From JACVRM01 sp963817375 (GTDB taxonomy: Bacteria > Actinomycetota > Thermoleophilia > Gaiellales > Gaiellaceae), in the NCBI GenBank assembly GCA_963817375.1, contig CAWFOB010000008.1, positions 76,153-140,152 on the forward strand: a DNA stretch of 64,000 nucleotides. The letters run 5' to 3'. Shown here in pieces: positions 26,781-34,434 of the stretch. The notes below the pieces were generated by a model, which saw only the letters and a program-made list of their open reading frames with translations, was not told the DNA's origin and ran no database searches. Positions within the stretch are counted from its first letter, which is position 1. Every line of letters starts with the position of its first letter. The position numbers and the translations under genes are program-made.

Positions 26781-27649
26781 CCCGCGAGGTCGGCCGGGAG
26801 CGGCGACTCGACGTCGACCCGCTCGTCCGTGAACGGGTGCGGGAACGCGAGCCGGGCAGCGTGCAGGAACTGCCGCCGGAGGCCGGGAGCGGGCACGCCG
26901 TAGACCCGGTCACCGAGCACGGGCAGGTCGATCGCGGCCAGGTGCACGCGAATCTGGTGCGTGCGGCCCGTCTCGAGCGTGACCCGCAGCAGGGCCTGGT
27001 CGCGAAGCAGGCGCTCGACCTCGAAGTGCGTGACGGCTGCGCGCGGCGTGTCGGTGTCGAGCGACTGCCGGGTCGGATCGGAGCGGTCGCGGCCGATCGC
27101 GGCCTCGACCGTGCCGCGCCAGGAGCGCGGGCGGCCGCGCACGAGCGCCAGGTACGTGCGCTCGAGCTCGTGGCGGCGGACGAGCCGCTGCAGGCGGCGA
27201 TGCGACTCGGCCGAGCGCGCCACGACGAGCAGGCCCGACGTGTCGCGGTCGAGCCGGTGCACGATGCCGGGCCGCTCCGCCTCGCCGCCCGCGGCGCCGT
27301 GCTCCAGCAGGCCCTGGACGAGCGTCCCGCCCGGGTGGCCCGGGGCCGGGTGGACGACGACGCCCGCCGGCTTGTCGACGACGAGCAGGTGCTCGTCCTC
27401 CCAGGCGATGCGCAGGTCGACGTCCTCGGCCTGGAGCTCCGGCTCCGCATGCTCGGGCGGCTCGAACTCGAGCTCCTCGCCGCCGGCCAGCCGGTAGCTC
27501 TGCCCGCGTGCCGCTCCGTCCACGGTGACGGCGCCGGCGGAAAGCAGCCGCTGCGCCTCCTGGCGCGAGTCGACCTCGGGCAGCGACGCGAGCACCCGGT
27601 CGAGGCGCATCCCGGCCGCCTCGGCCGGAACCCGGACGCGCATGCGCAC
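26756..27649 (-). CDS. rluD: RluD-family 23S rRNA pseudouridine synthase
   Basis: Pseudouridylates large-subunit rRNA (family function; exact sites not readable). A GGAGGG six nt before GTG 27649 supports that start. An N-terminal S4 domain (LASLPEVDSRQEAQRLLSAG) is followed by the catalytic motif GIVHRLDRDTSGLLVVARSA with the essential Asp, and by LETGRTHQIRVHLAAIDLPV. About 297 residues. It lies at the end of the lspA-side cluster, as in many actinobacteria. Confidence 0.93.
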   Translation of the reverse strand: MRMRVRVPAEAAGMRLDRVLASLPEVDSRQEAQRLLSAGAVTVDGAARGQSYRLAGGEELEFEPPEHAEPELQAEDVDLRIAWEDEHLLVVDKPAGVVVHPAPGHPGGTLVQGLLEHGAAGGEAERPGIVHRLDRDTSGLLVVARSAESHRRLQRLVRRHELERTYLALVRGRPRSWRGTVEAAIGRDRSDPTRQSLDTDTPRAAVTHFEVERLLRDQALLRVTLETGRTHQIRVHLAAIDLPVLGDRVYGVPAPGLRRQFLHAARLAFPHPFTDERVDVESPLPADLAGYLERLAS

Positions 27650-27701
27650 TAGTGTCCCTCCTGGGGATGTGGCCACGTTCCTCGCGTGCGAGGAGCAAGC
27701 C

Positions 27702-27761
27702 AGGCTAGGACGCAAGGAGCCCCAATAGCAGCTGCTATTGGGGCGACTGAGGACGACGCAT
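27702..27761 (-). repeat. 60-nt hairpin element, copy 1 (inverted partner at 29128-29187)
   Basis: Read on the minus strand it is 52/60 identical to 29128-29187 on the plus strand. The centre is a 26-nt perfect palindrome at 27719-27744 (core CCCCAATAGCAG/CTGCTATTGGGG). The two flanks (ATGCGTCGTCCTCAGTCG and TGCGTCCTAGCCT) are identical in both copies. It sits between the rluD start and the lspA stop. Confidence 0.8.
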
Positions 27762-27822
27762 GGCGCCGCTCATCGCGCGCGAGGGACCTGGAGGGCATTC
27801 CCAGGAGGGGCGCTAGTGCGCA

Positions 27823-28389
27823 TCAGTCGACGGCGCGGAGCGGCGGCGTGCGCTCCGCGGCGAACAGCGAGTAGACGAGCAGGGCCACGCCGACGCAGAT
27901 GAAGCTGTCGGCGAGGTTGAAGGCCGGCCACCAGCGGAGGTCGAGGAAGTCCGTGACGTGGCCGAGCCGGACGCGGTCGAGCAGGTTCGACGCGCTCCCG
28001 CCGATGAGGAAGCCGAACGCGACCGGCAGCAGCGGGTGACGGGCGCCCGAGCGCCGGAAGAACATGATCATCCAGACGATCGCCGCCGACGTGAGGAGCG
28101 CGACGATCGCCGTCGCGCCGCCGAACAGGCCGAACGCGATGCCGGTGTTCTGGACGTGGTGGATCGTGAGCGGGCCGACGACCTTGGTCTCGTCGCCGAG
28201 CGCGAGCGAGCTCGTGACGACGTGCTTCGTGATCTGGTCGGCAACGAGCGCCGCGACGGCGATCGCGGCGAGCGCGATCCACTGGGCGGGCGTGGCCGAG
28301 GTGTCGCGCGACGCGCCCGAGACGGGCTCGAGCCCGTGCGGCGACGAGCCGACACGAATGTCGGGGGCGCGCGCCGGTGCCTCCTTCAC
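27823..28389 (-). CDS. lspA: Lipoprotein signal peptidase II
   Basis: Aspartyl peptidase that removes lipoprotein signal peptides. It is 188 residues from a GTG overlapping the dksA-type stop (GTGA). Four membrane helices. Catalytic Asp motifs are GGSASNLLDRVRLGHVTDFL and FNLADSFICVGVALLVYSLF; the upstream motif VQNTGIAFGLF is also conserved. A longer than usual N-terminus (about 45 residues) precedes the first helix. Confidence 0.95.
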   Translation of the reverse strand: MKEAPARAPDIRVGSSPHGLEPVSGASRDTSATPAQWIALAAIAVAALVADQITKHVVTSSLALGDETKVVGPLTIHHVQNTGIAFGLFGGATAIVALLTSAAIVWMIMFFRRSGARHPLLPVAFGFLIGGSASNLLDRVRLGHVTDFLDLRWWPAFNLADSFICVGVALLVYSLFAAERTPPLRAVD

Positions 28390-28766
28390 CCCAGCTCCCG
28401 GCGGCGCTGGTCGTCGATGCAGAGCGTCGCCCACGGCCTCGCCTCGAGCCGCTCCCTGCCGATCGGCTTGCCGCAGGTCGTGCAGATGCCGTACGTGCCG
28501 TCGTCGATCCGCTTCAGCGCGGCGTCGATCTCCAGGATGACCTCGTCGGCGTTCTCCTCGAGCCCGTACTCCACCTCGCGGTCGTGCGTCTCGGTGGCCA
28601 GGTCGCCGAGGTGGTCGTCGAGCGAGCTCGAGTTCAGCTCGCCGGTCGCGTCCTCGAGCGACGTCGAGGAGTCCGCATGGATGGCCACGAGCGCGCGCGA
28701 GATCTGCGCGCGGTGCGTCAGCAGCAGCCCGTGGAAGTGGTCGAGGTCCAGGTCGGCTGGCGTCAT
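28386..28766 (-). CDS. DksA/TraR-family zinc-finger protein
   Basis: 126 residues. The coiled-coil N-terminus (FHGLLLTHRAQISRALVAIH) is followed by an acidic helix (REVEYGLEENADEVILEIDA) and the DksA finger GTYGICTTCGKPIGRERLEA, then RPWATLCIDDQ. The fourth zinc Cys of the usual C-x2-C is Asp (CIDD), so it is a three-Cys variant. DksA-type proteins enter the RNA polymerase secondary channel. In Gram-positive bacteria this position next to lspA is common but the role is unproven. The ATG overlaps the DUF167 stop (ATGA). Confidence 0.85.
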   Translation of the reverse strand: MTPADLDLDHFHGLLLTHRAQISRALVAIHADSSTSLEDATGELNSSSLDDHLGDLATETHDREVEYGLEENADEVILEIDAALKRIDDGTYGICTTCGKPIGRERLEARPWATLCIDDQRRRELG

Positions 28767-29050
28767 GCAGGCCCCTTCTGTTCGGCCGCGGCCAGGCGGC
28801 GGTCGGTCTCGTCGGCCGACAGCCCGGTCAGCTCGACGAGCTTGTCCCGGGTGCCGTGCCCGCCGACGAGCCGGACGTCGCTCTTCGGCACCGCGAGGGT
28901 CCCGGCGAGCAGCTCGACGACGGCCTCGTTGGCCCGGCCGCGCTCGGGCGCCTCGCGCACGCGGATCTTCCACGCGTCGCCGTACCGACCGACGATGCCG
29001 GGGGTGCTCGACCCCGGAATCACGCGGACGCGGAGCTTCGTGCCCGTCAC
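28763..29050 (-). CDS. DUF167 (YggU-family) protein
   Basis: 95 residues from GTG 29050. The family pattern is clear: KLRVRVIPGSSTPGIVGRYG, then REAPERGRANEAVVELLAGT and VPKSDVRLVGGHGTRDKLVE. Its function is unknown, though it is widely co-located with yggS/yggT. Here it is separated from them by divIVA and the hairpin element. Confidence 0.88.
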   Translation of the reverse strand: MTGTKLRVRVIPGSSTPGIVGRYGDAWKIRVREAPERGRANEAVVELLAGTLAVPKSDVRLVGGHGTRDKLVELTGLSADETDRRLAAAEQKGPA

Positions 29051-29116
29051 CGCGTCAGTATATGAGCGCGCTTGAGGAGACTCTGGCGAGACACAGCTGT
29101 GTCCGTCGGCAGGCGC

Positions 29117-29198
29117 TGCTCGCCCCGATGCGTCGTCCTCAGTCGCCCCGATAGGCTCCGCTATCGAGGCTCCCTGCGTCCTAGCCTCGGGGCGAGCA
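29117..29198 (+). repeat. 60-nt hairpin element, copy 2, inside an 11-bp outer stem
   Basis: Partner of 27702-27761 in opposite orientation. The core hairpin CCCCGATAG...CTATCGAGG keeps the stem of copy 1 (CCCCAATAG...CTATTGGGG) with one compensatory pair change (A-T to G-C). This copy is enclosed by a perfect 11-bp outer stem, TGCTCGCCCCG (29117-29127) with CGGGGCGAGCA (29188-29198). It lies between the DUF167 start and the divIVA stop and fills most of the gap between those genes. Confidence 0.78.
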
Positions 29199-29237
29199 TC
29201 GCGTGCCGCCGAACGAGCGGCGTCCCGCCAGAGTCCC

Positions 29238-29672
29238 CTACGCGGCTTCTGCGTGTGCCGGCTCCGATTCCTCGACGCTCGTGAGCGCGGCCTGGAGCAG
29301 CGCCCGGACGCGGATCGCCTCGCCCATCAGCCGCTCGCGCTCGGCCAGTGCGTCCTGGGTGATCGACCGTGCGGCGGTGTGCGCCTCGCGCACGACCAGC
29401 TCGGCCTCGGAACGCGCCTGGTCCTTGAGCTCGATGACGGACTTCTCGGCGGTGACGAGCGTCTCGCGGAGCAGGCTCTCGAGGTCGCGGTGGCGACGCA
29501 GCTCGGTCTCGAGCTGGTGCACCTTGTCGCGCAAGTCCTCGCGCTCGCGCCACACCTCCTCGAAACTGTCCGCGACCTCCTCGAGCAGCTCGTTGACCCG
29601 CTTCTTGCGGTAGCCGCCGAAGAACGACTTCTTGAGCGTGACATGCCGGATCTCTACCGGTGCGATTGCCAA
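29238..29672 (-). CDS. divIVA: DivIVA-domain coiled-coil protein
   Basis: 144 residues. The DivIVA N-terminal motif is EIRHVTLKKSFFGGYRKKRV, with the membrane-curvature loop F-G-G-Y. A continuous coiled coil follows (ELLEEVADSFEEVWREREDL to about residue 125). DivIVA/Wag31 proteins mark cell poles and septa and steer wall growth. It is located directly downstream of yggT-sepF, as in actinobacterial division clusters. Confidence 0.9.
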   Translation of the reverse strand: MAIAPVEIRHVTLKKSFFGGYRKKRVNELLEEVADSFEEVWREREDLRDKVHQLETELRRHRDLESLLRETLVTAEKSVIELKDQARSEAELVVREAHTAARSITQDALAERERLMGEAIRVRALLQAALTSVEESEPAHAEAA

Positions 29673-29684
29673 TTCCTCACCTCC

Positions 29685-30029
29685 CTAGTGCAGCCGGTCG
29701 AGCACCGAGATGACGACCGTGCGCGCGATGTAGAGCGCCAAGATGGCGACGATCGGGGAAAGGTCGAGTGGGCCGAAGTTCGGCAGCAGGCGCCTGAACA
29801 GGCGCAGGTAGGGCTCGCAGACGTCGTAGAGGAAGCGCTGGATCCTGTTCAGCGTGGGCGAGTACGGGAGCCGTATCCAGCTGGTCAGGATGTACGCGAA
29901 GATCAGGAGGACGTAGACCGAGACGAAGACGGTGATGAACGTCTCGATGCTCCCGATCGCGTCGAAGAGCACAGTTGATCTTCCGATGACCGGCCACACG
30001 GCCATGAATTCGGTCTGCATGGAGCCCAT
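29685..30029 (-). CDS. yggT: YggT-family membrane protein
   Basis: 114 residues with two membrane helices (TVFVSVYVLLIFAYILTSWI; PIVAILALYIARTVVISVL). Between them is the family motif LPYSPTLNRIQRFLYDVCEP, then YLRLFRRLLPNFGPLDLSP. Associated with division/wall clusters; the molecular role is unclear. ATG 30029 or 30020 may be used. Confidence 0.9.
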   Translation of the reverse strand: MGSMQTEFMAVWPVIGRSTVLFDAIGSIETFITVFVSVYVLLIFAYILTSWIRLPYSPTLNRIQRFLYDVCEPYLRLFRRLLPNFGPLDLSPIVAILALYIARTVVISVLDRLH

Positions 30030-30117
30030 CCTGCACTTTCAGCTTTTTCTTACCGACGGAGGCGGGCTTGCCCCGCCGCAGTCACACCGCGCGAAGTCGC
30101 GTGTGACTTCTCACGAC

Positions 30118-30164
30118 CCGCGAAAAATCGTCATGGCGAGCGGAGCGAGCCGGATTTTTCGCGG
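30118..30164 (-). terminator. Long inverted repeat just past the sepF stop
   Basis: CCGCGAAAAATC (30118-30129) and GATTTTTCGCGG (30153-30164) form a perfect 12-bp stem directly after the sepF stop. The 23-nt loop contains CGTCATGGCGAGCGGAGCGA, which resembles a short palindromic word repeated in many unrelated bacterial genomes. It may act as a transcript end or a read-through hairpin between sepF and yggT. Another small hairpin lies at 30080-30109. Confidence 0.5.
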
Positions 30165-30166
30165 TT

Positions 30167-30739
30167 CTAAGCCTGGTTGAAGAAGCCGCGCTCGAGCATG
30201 CGGGCGCGCTCTTCGGCCGACACGGAGACGTTGCGCGGCGTGAGCAGGAAGACCTTGTCGGCGACGCGCTGCATCCCGCCGTCGAGGGCGTACGTGAGAC
30301 CGCTCGCGAAGTCGATCAGCCGCTTGGACAGCTCGGTGTCGATGCCCTGGAGGTTGAGGATGACCGGCACGCCGTCTTTGAAGCGGTCGGCGATCTGCTG
30401 GGCGTCGTTGAACGAGCGCGGGATGACGAGATGCACCTGCGCCGTCGGCGACGCGGCGGCCGGCGCCGGCGCCACCTCGAGCTTGCGCTCCTGGCGGCGC
30501 GAGAGCGAGCGGACGGTCGAGGTCGCCTTGGCCTGCGCCTGCTCGGACTCCGTCCAGTCGTCGAAGTCGTTGCGCTTGCCGCGGCGCGGCTGGAGGCGGC
30601 GCACGTTCGGGCGCTCGGCGTACGTGCGCTCGAGCTCCTCGTGCGTTGCGTAGCCGTCCTCGTCCCACTCGTCCTCGTCGTCCTCCTCGGCGATGCCGAA
30701 GTAGACGAGCGTGCGGCTCCAGACGTCTGCAAGTCCCAT
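30167..30739 (-). CDS. sepF: Cell division protein SepF
   Basis: FtsZ membrane anchor/assembly factor. It is 190 residues. The N-terminal part (MGLADVWSRTLVYFGIAEED) can form the membrane-binding amphipathic helix. A disordered acidic and basic linker follows, then the SepF core QVHLVIPRSFNDAQQIADRF, then KDGVPVILNLQGIDTELSKR and the FASGLTYALDGGMQRVADKV family block. Neighbours yggS, yggT and divIVA confirm the assignment. Confidence 0.95.
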   Translation of the reverse strand: MGLADVWSRTLVYFGIAEEDDEDEWDEDGYATHEELERTYAERPNVRRLQPRRGKRNDFDDWTESEQAQAKATSTVRSLSRRQERKLEVAPAPAAASPTAQVHLVIPRSFNDAQQIADRFKDGVPVILNLQGIDTELSKRLIDFASGLTYALDGGMQRVADKVFLLTPRNVSVSAEERARMLERGFFNQA

Positions 30740-30752
30740 GGTTGCGGGGATG

Positions 30753-31352
30753 TTAGTCGCCTTTCTCTTTCCAGATGATGCTTCCGACTCGAATCAGCGT
30801 GGCCCCTTCTTCGACGCCGACGGCGTAGTCCTGCGAGGTGCCCATCGAGAGCTCGCGCAGGCCGCGGGCCTCGGCGAGCTCGCGCAGGCGCCGGAAGTAC
30901 GGCCGCGACGCCTCCGGTGACCCGGCGAGCGGCGGCATCGTCATCAGGCCGCGCACGTCGGGCGCGGCGGCGATGACGTCGTCGAGCTCCTCGGGCGAAG
31001 CCCCGGACTTGGTCGGCTCGCCCGAGAGGTTGACCTCGACGAGGGCCGGCACGGTGAGGCGGCGCGCAGCGGAGACGGACGAGACCGAGTGCACGAGCTC
31101 GCAGATCCGGTTGACGACCTTGACCTTGTTCGACTGGAGGTGGCCGATGAAGTGCCAGCGGAAGGCGTCGCCGTACTCGGCGTGCTTGCGCTCGAGGTCC
31201 TGGGCCTTGTTCTCCCCCACGACCTCGATGCCCGCCTCGACCAGGGTGGCCATGTCTTCGAGGGCGACGTACTTGGTCGCGGCGACGACGATCACACCCG
31301 GCGCGGCGGCCTGGATCTCCTCGTAGCGGCGGCGGATCTCGTCGGCGCGCAC
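30753..31352 (-). CDS. yggS: YggS-family PLP homeostasis protein
   Basis: PLP-binding (alanine racemase fold) protein that regulates free PLP. It is 199 residues, somewhat short for the family (about 225). The Lys in VIVVAATKYVALEDM binds PLP. Family motifs GENKAQDLERKHAEYG, WHFIGHLQSNKVK and LSMGTSQDYAVGVEEGATLI, then RVGSIIWKEKGD, are present. The region after VHSVSSVSAARRL, usually a helix of about 15 residues before the VEVNLSGEPTKSG strand, is shortened. The start is GTG, 23 bp from the divergent methyltransferase. Confidence 0.92.
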   Translation of the reverse strand: MRADEIRRRYEEIQAAAPGVIVVAATKYVALEDMATLVEAGIEVVGENKAQDLERKHAEYGDAFRWHFIGHLQSNKVKVVNRICELVHSVSSVSAARRLTVPALVEVNLSGEPTKSGASPEELDDVIAAAPDVRGLMTMPPLAGSPEASRPYFRRLRELAEARGLRELSMGTSQDYAVGVEEGATLIRVGSIIWKEKGD

Positions 31353-31375
31353 GTCGCGTTCTTACCATCGGGGGT

Positions 31376-32164
31376 GTGACGGAGACCGATGCGCAGCGCG
31401 CGGCCTGGGAGGACTGGGGCCGGGTCGACCCGTTCTGGGCGGTGTTGACCGCCGCCGACACGCAGCACGGCCACTGGGACGTCGAGCGCTTCTTCGAGAC
31501 GGGCGAGGCGGCGATCCGCGACCTGCTCGCCCATGCGGCGCACTACGGCCGGCCCGTCGAGCACGGGCTCGCGCTCGACTTCGGCTGTGGCCTGGGCCGG
31601 CTGACCCGGCCGCTCGCGCCTCGCTTTCGCCGGGCCGTGGGGCTCGACGTGGCGTCGACGATGATCGAGCGGGCACGGGAGCTCGACCCGGGCTCGGGCG
31701 CCGAGTTCGCGGTGCACGTGGACGACAACCTGCGCGACTGGGCCGGCGTGGACTTCCTCGTCTCGCTGCTCGTCCTGCAGCACCTGCCCTCGCGCGAGGC
31801 GGTCGAGCGCTACCTGCGCGAGTTCGTGCGCGTGCTCGCGCCGGGCGGCATCGCCGTCGTGCAGCTGCCCACGGCCGTGCCGCCGCCCGGGCACGTGGGC
31901 CGGCGCGGGCGCGTCAAGGACTGGCTGCGGGCACTCGGCGTCCACCCGAAGTTCCTGTACGAGCGCCTCGGCTGGCAGCCGGCGATGACGATGCGCGCGA
32001 TCCCGTACGAGGAGACGGTGGCGCTGCTCGAGTCCGCGGGCGCCGAAGTGCTCGACTCCGTCGAGCAGGACGCCGGCGACGTGGTCAACCGCACCTACTT
32101 CTTCAAGCAGGGGCTGTCCCCGAAGGGGGCTGTCCCTCGTGCCTCGACAACCAGCACTGCCTGA
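31376..32164 (+). CDS. SAM-dependent methyltransferase with a repeat-encoded C-terminal tail
   Basis: 262-residue class I methyltransferase. Motif I is LALDFGCGLGRLTRPLAPRF, the acidic loop is AVGLDVASTMIERAREL, and motif IV is near DFLVSLLVLQHLPSREAVER. The substrate is unknown. It lies on the plus strand between pgeF and yggS, genes that are normally adjacent, and looks like an insertion into that operon. After FFKQ the reading frame enters the repeat element and adds GLSPKGAVPRASTTSTA before a TGA inside the repeat. The native stop has evidently been replaced. Confidence 0.82.
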   Translation: MTETDAQRAAWEDWGRVDPFWAVLTAADTQHGHWDVERFFETGEAAIRDLLAHAAHYGRPVEHGLALDFGCGLGRLTRPLAPRFRRAVGLDVASTMIERARELDPGSGAEFAVHVDDNLRDWAGVDFLVSLLVLQHLPSREAVERYLREFVRVLAPGGIAVVQLPTAVPPPGHVGRRGRVKDWLRALGVHPKFLYERLGWQPAMTMRAIPYEETVALLESAGAEVLDSVEQDAGDVVNRTYFFKQGLSPKGAVPRASTTSTA

Positions 32165-32320
32165 CACTGGGGACAGCCCCCGCTGACGCGGGGACAGCCC
32201 CTACGCGACGACCGCGATTACGCCCTCAGGGGCTGTCCCCGAAGGGGGCTGTCCCCCGTGCCTCGACAACCGGCACTGCCTGACACTGGGGACAGCCCCC
32301 GCTTACGCGGGGACAGCCCC
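32110..32320. repeat. Two GGGGCTGTCCCC inverted-repeat units (type B) between convergent genes
   Basis: Left ends GGGGCTGTCCCCGAAGGGGG at 32110 and 32229 face right ends of the form GGGGACAGCCCC near 32205 and 32320. The period is about 119 bp. The core reads CCTCGACAACCGGCACTGCC then TGACACTGGGG, which is the reverse complement of the type B core at 21.7-22.2 kb. It overlaps the 3' ends of both the methyltransferase (stop 32164) and pgeF (stop TAA at 32305-32303). Confidence 0.88.
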
Positions 32321-32992
32321 GATGACCGCGATTACGCCCTGACGCCCCGTGCGCCCGCCGTCGCGGCGGTGCGAGAAGAACAGCTCCGGGTTGCACGACG
32401 TGCAGAGATCCAGGCGCTCGACCGCGCAGCCCGCGAGCGCCAGCTCGGCCGCGCGCCACAGGTCGACGTGCGTCCCGACCACGACCTCGTCGCCGAAGCG
32501 CGCGCGGTACGGCTCCCGCACCTCGTCGCCGACCTCGTAGCAGCACGGCCCGATCCCGGGCCCGATCATCGCGGCGACGTCGCCGCCGAGCGTCGCGACC
32601 GCGTTCTCGACGACGCCGCTCAGCAGGCCGCGCCAGCCGGCGTGGACCACGGCCACGGCCGAGCCGTTCACCAGCGCGATCGGCAGGCAGTCGGCCGTCA
32701 AGGCGGCGATGGGCACACCGGGCTCGTCCGTCCAGAGCGCGTCGCCGTGCACCCCGCGCGAGCCGGCGGCGGCGCGATTCACGGTCGTGCCGTGCACCTG
32801 GTAGTTCAGCGCCAGCGCCGCCGGGTCGGCTCCCAGGGCCGCGCACACGCGCCGCCGGTTCTCGGTCGCGCGCTCGGGCTCGTCGTCGGTCTTCAGCCCG
32901 AGATTCAAAGACTCGAACGGCCCCTCGCTCACCCCGCCGACGCGCGTCGTGAACGCGATCTCGTAGGCGGCACCGGGATCCCAGCGGATCAC
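32303..32992 (-). CDS. pgeF: Purine nucleoside phosphorylase/laccase-domain protein (PgeF/YfiH)
   Basis: Multicopper-oxidase-fold enzyme of the PgeF family, known as a peptidoglycan-editing factor and purine nucleoside phosphorylase. It is 229 residues from a GTG overlapping the previous stop. Active-site motifs are LNYQVHGTTVNRA, ALTADCLPIALVNGSAVAVV, then HAGWRGLLSGVVENAV and GPGIGPCCYEVG (His-Cys-His zinc site). The family end is FFSHRRDGGRTGRQ. The last residues GAVPA and the TAA come from the adjoining repeat element. Confidence 0.93.
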   Translation of the reverse strand: MIRWDPGAAYEIAFTTRVGGVSEGPFESLNLGLKTDDEPERATENRRRVCAALGADPAALALNYQVHGTTVNRAAAGSRGVHGDALWTDEPGVPIAALTADCLPIALVNGSAVAVVHAGWRGLLSGVVENAVATLGGDVAAMIGPGIGPCCYEVGDEVREPYRARFGDEVVVGTHVDLWRAAELALAGCAVERLDLCTSCNPELFFSHRRDGGRTGRQGVIAVIGAVPA

Positions 32993-34434
32993 GCGAGCGC
33001 CCGCGCGCGCTCGCGCAGCCAGTCCGGGTCGTTGCGGGCAGGATCGGCGAGCACCTCGTCGAGCAGCGCGTCGAGCGCTCGCCCGATCTGCGGCCCCTGC
33101 GGGATGCCGAGCGCCAGCAGGTCGTTGCCGTCGATCGCCAGGTCGGACACCCGGTACGGATGCTCGCGCTCGCGCATGACCGTCTGCTCCATCGCCTCGA
33201 GCGCCGGCAGCTCCCACGGCTCGACGTTCTTCGCGAGCAGGTCGGCCCGCTTGTGCTGGAAGAGGAAGCGCGCGATCCGCTCGCCCCACCGGGCCAGGAA
33301 CCGCCGCGCCGCCTCGCCGTCGAACTCGCGCTCGACCGGGAACGCGTGCCCGGCGATCACGCGCACGACCTCGGAGATCAGCCGGGCCGGGTAGCGGAGC
33401 CGGTTCAGCGCCGGCCGGGCCAGCTCCGCCGCCGCCTCGGCGTGGGGCAGCTCGCGGTCGGGAATCGGCTTGGCCAGGTCGTGGAGCAGGAGCGCGAGCC
33501 GCACCTCGAGCGGCACGCCCAGGTCCGCCCCGCGCTGCACGGTCTCGAACACGTGCTCGTCGACCGGCATGCCCTGCCGCTCGGTGCCCGTGTCGTGCCC
33601 GATCGCCGGCTCGAACTCGGGCAGGATCGTCGTCAGGACGCCGGTGTCCCGCGCGAGGCGGAGCGCCTTCGCCGGATGCGGGCCGAGCAGCAGCTTGGAC
33701 AGCTCGCCCTGCCCGTCGGCCGCGAGGCCGCCGCCGATGCGCTCCGCGGAGACGAGCCGCACCTGCGGCGCCCACTCGCGCATCTGCGCGAGCGTCTCCT
33801 CGTCGGGCTCGAGCCCGAGCTCGGAGACGAAGCGCAGGCCGCGGACGATGCGCAGCGGGTCGTCGCGGAAGCTCGTCGGGCTGGTCGTGCGCAGCACCCC
33901 GCGATCGAGGTCGCCGCGGCCGTCGAGCGGGTCGAGAATCTCGCCCGTCTCGAGCCGCTTCGCGATCGCGTTGATCGTGAAGTCGCGCCGCTCCATGTCC
34001 TGCTCGAGCGCGATGGACGCGTCGGCGACGATCTCGAAGTCGTGCCGCCCCGGCCCGGTGGAGCGCTCGACGCGCGGCGGCGCGAACTCGATGCCGGCCG
34101 GCGCGAGCCGGCGCACCTCGCGGTCGTGCGGGTGCAGGCGCACGCCGACGCTCTGCCCTGCGACGACGAGGTCTTCGACGCGCCCGTACGAGGCGAGCGC
34201 CGCCATCAGCTCGGCGTGCCCGACGCCGGGGACGACGAAGTCGGTGTCGCGCACCTGCCGGCCGAGCAGCTCGTCGCGAACCGCGCCGCCGACCATCCAG
34301 GCGTCCAGCCCGAGCGAGCGGACGAAGTCGGCGATGGGGCTAGACGTGGCCGATTGCCTCGATCTCGACCTTGGCGCCGGACGGGAGCGCCGAGATCTCG
34401 ACCGTGGCTCGCGCGGGCGGCACGGAACCCACAT
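32989..34434 (-). CDS. tRNA nucleotidyltransferase / poly(A) polymerase family protein with HD domain
   Basis: Class II nucleotidyltransferase: CCA addition or polyadenylation. The catalytic head has GLDAWMVGGAVRDELLGRQV and RDTDFVVPGVGH (D-x-D). Then come the family blocks DMERRDFTINAIAKRLETGE and FRDDPLRIVRGLRFVSELGL. An HD domain follows (LALLLHDLAKPIPDRELPHA). The start is uncertain. The frame opens at ATG 34434 inside ridA, but the recognisable protein begins near SSPIADFVRSLG (about 34360), where no ATG, GTG or TTG lies in frame. It overlaps or abuts the ridA stop and ends in a GTGA overlap with pgeF. Confidence 0.85.
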   Translation of the reverse strand: MWVPCRPREPRSRSRRSRPAPRSRSRQSATSSPIADFVRSLGLDAWMVGGAVRDELLGRQVRDTDFVVPGVGHAELMAALASYGRVEDLVVAGQSVGVRLHPHDREVRRLAPAGIEFAPPRVERSTGPGRHDFEIVADASIALEQDMERRDFTINAIAKRLETGEILDPLDGRGDLDRGVLRTTSPTSFRDDPLRIVRGLRFVSELGLEPDEETLAQMREWAPQVRLVSAERIGGGLAADGQGELSKLLLGPHPAKALRLARDTGVLTTILPEFEPAIGHDTGTERQGMPVDEHVFETVQRGADLGVPLEVRLALLLHDLAKPIPDRELPHAEAAAELARPALNRLRYPARLISEVVRVIAGHAFPVEREFDGEAARRFLARWGERIARFLFQHKRADLLAKNVEPWELPALEAMEQTVMREREHPYRVSDLAIDGNDLLALGIPQGPQIGRALDALLDEVLADPARNDPDWLRERARALA

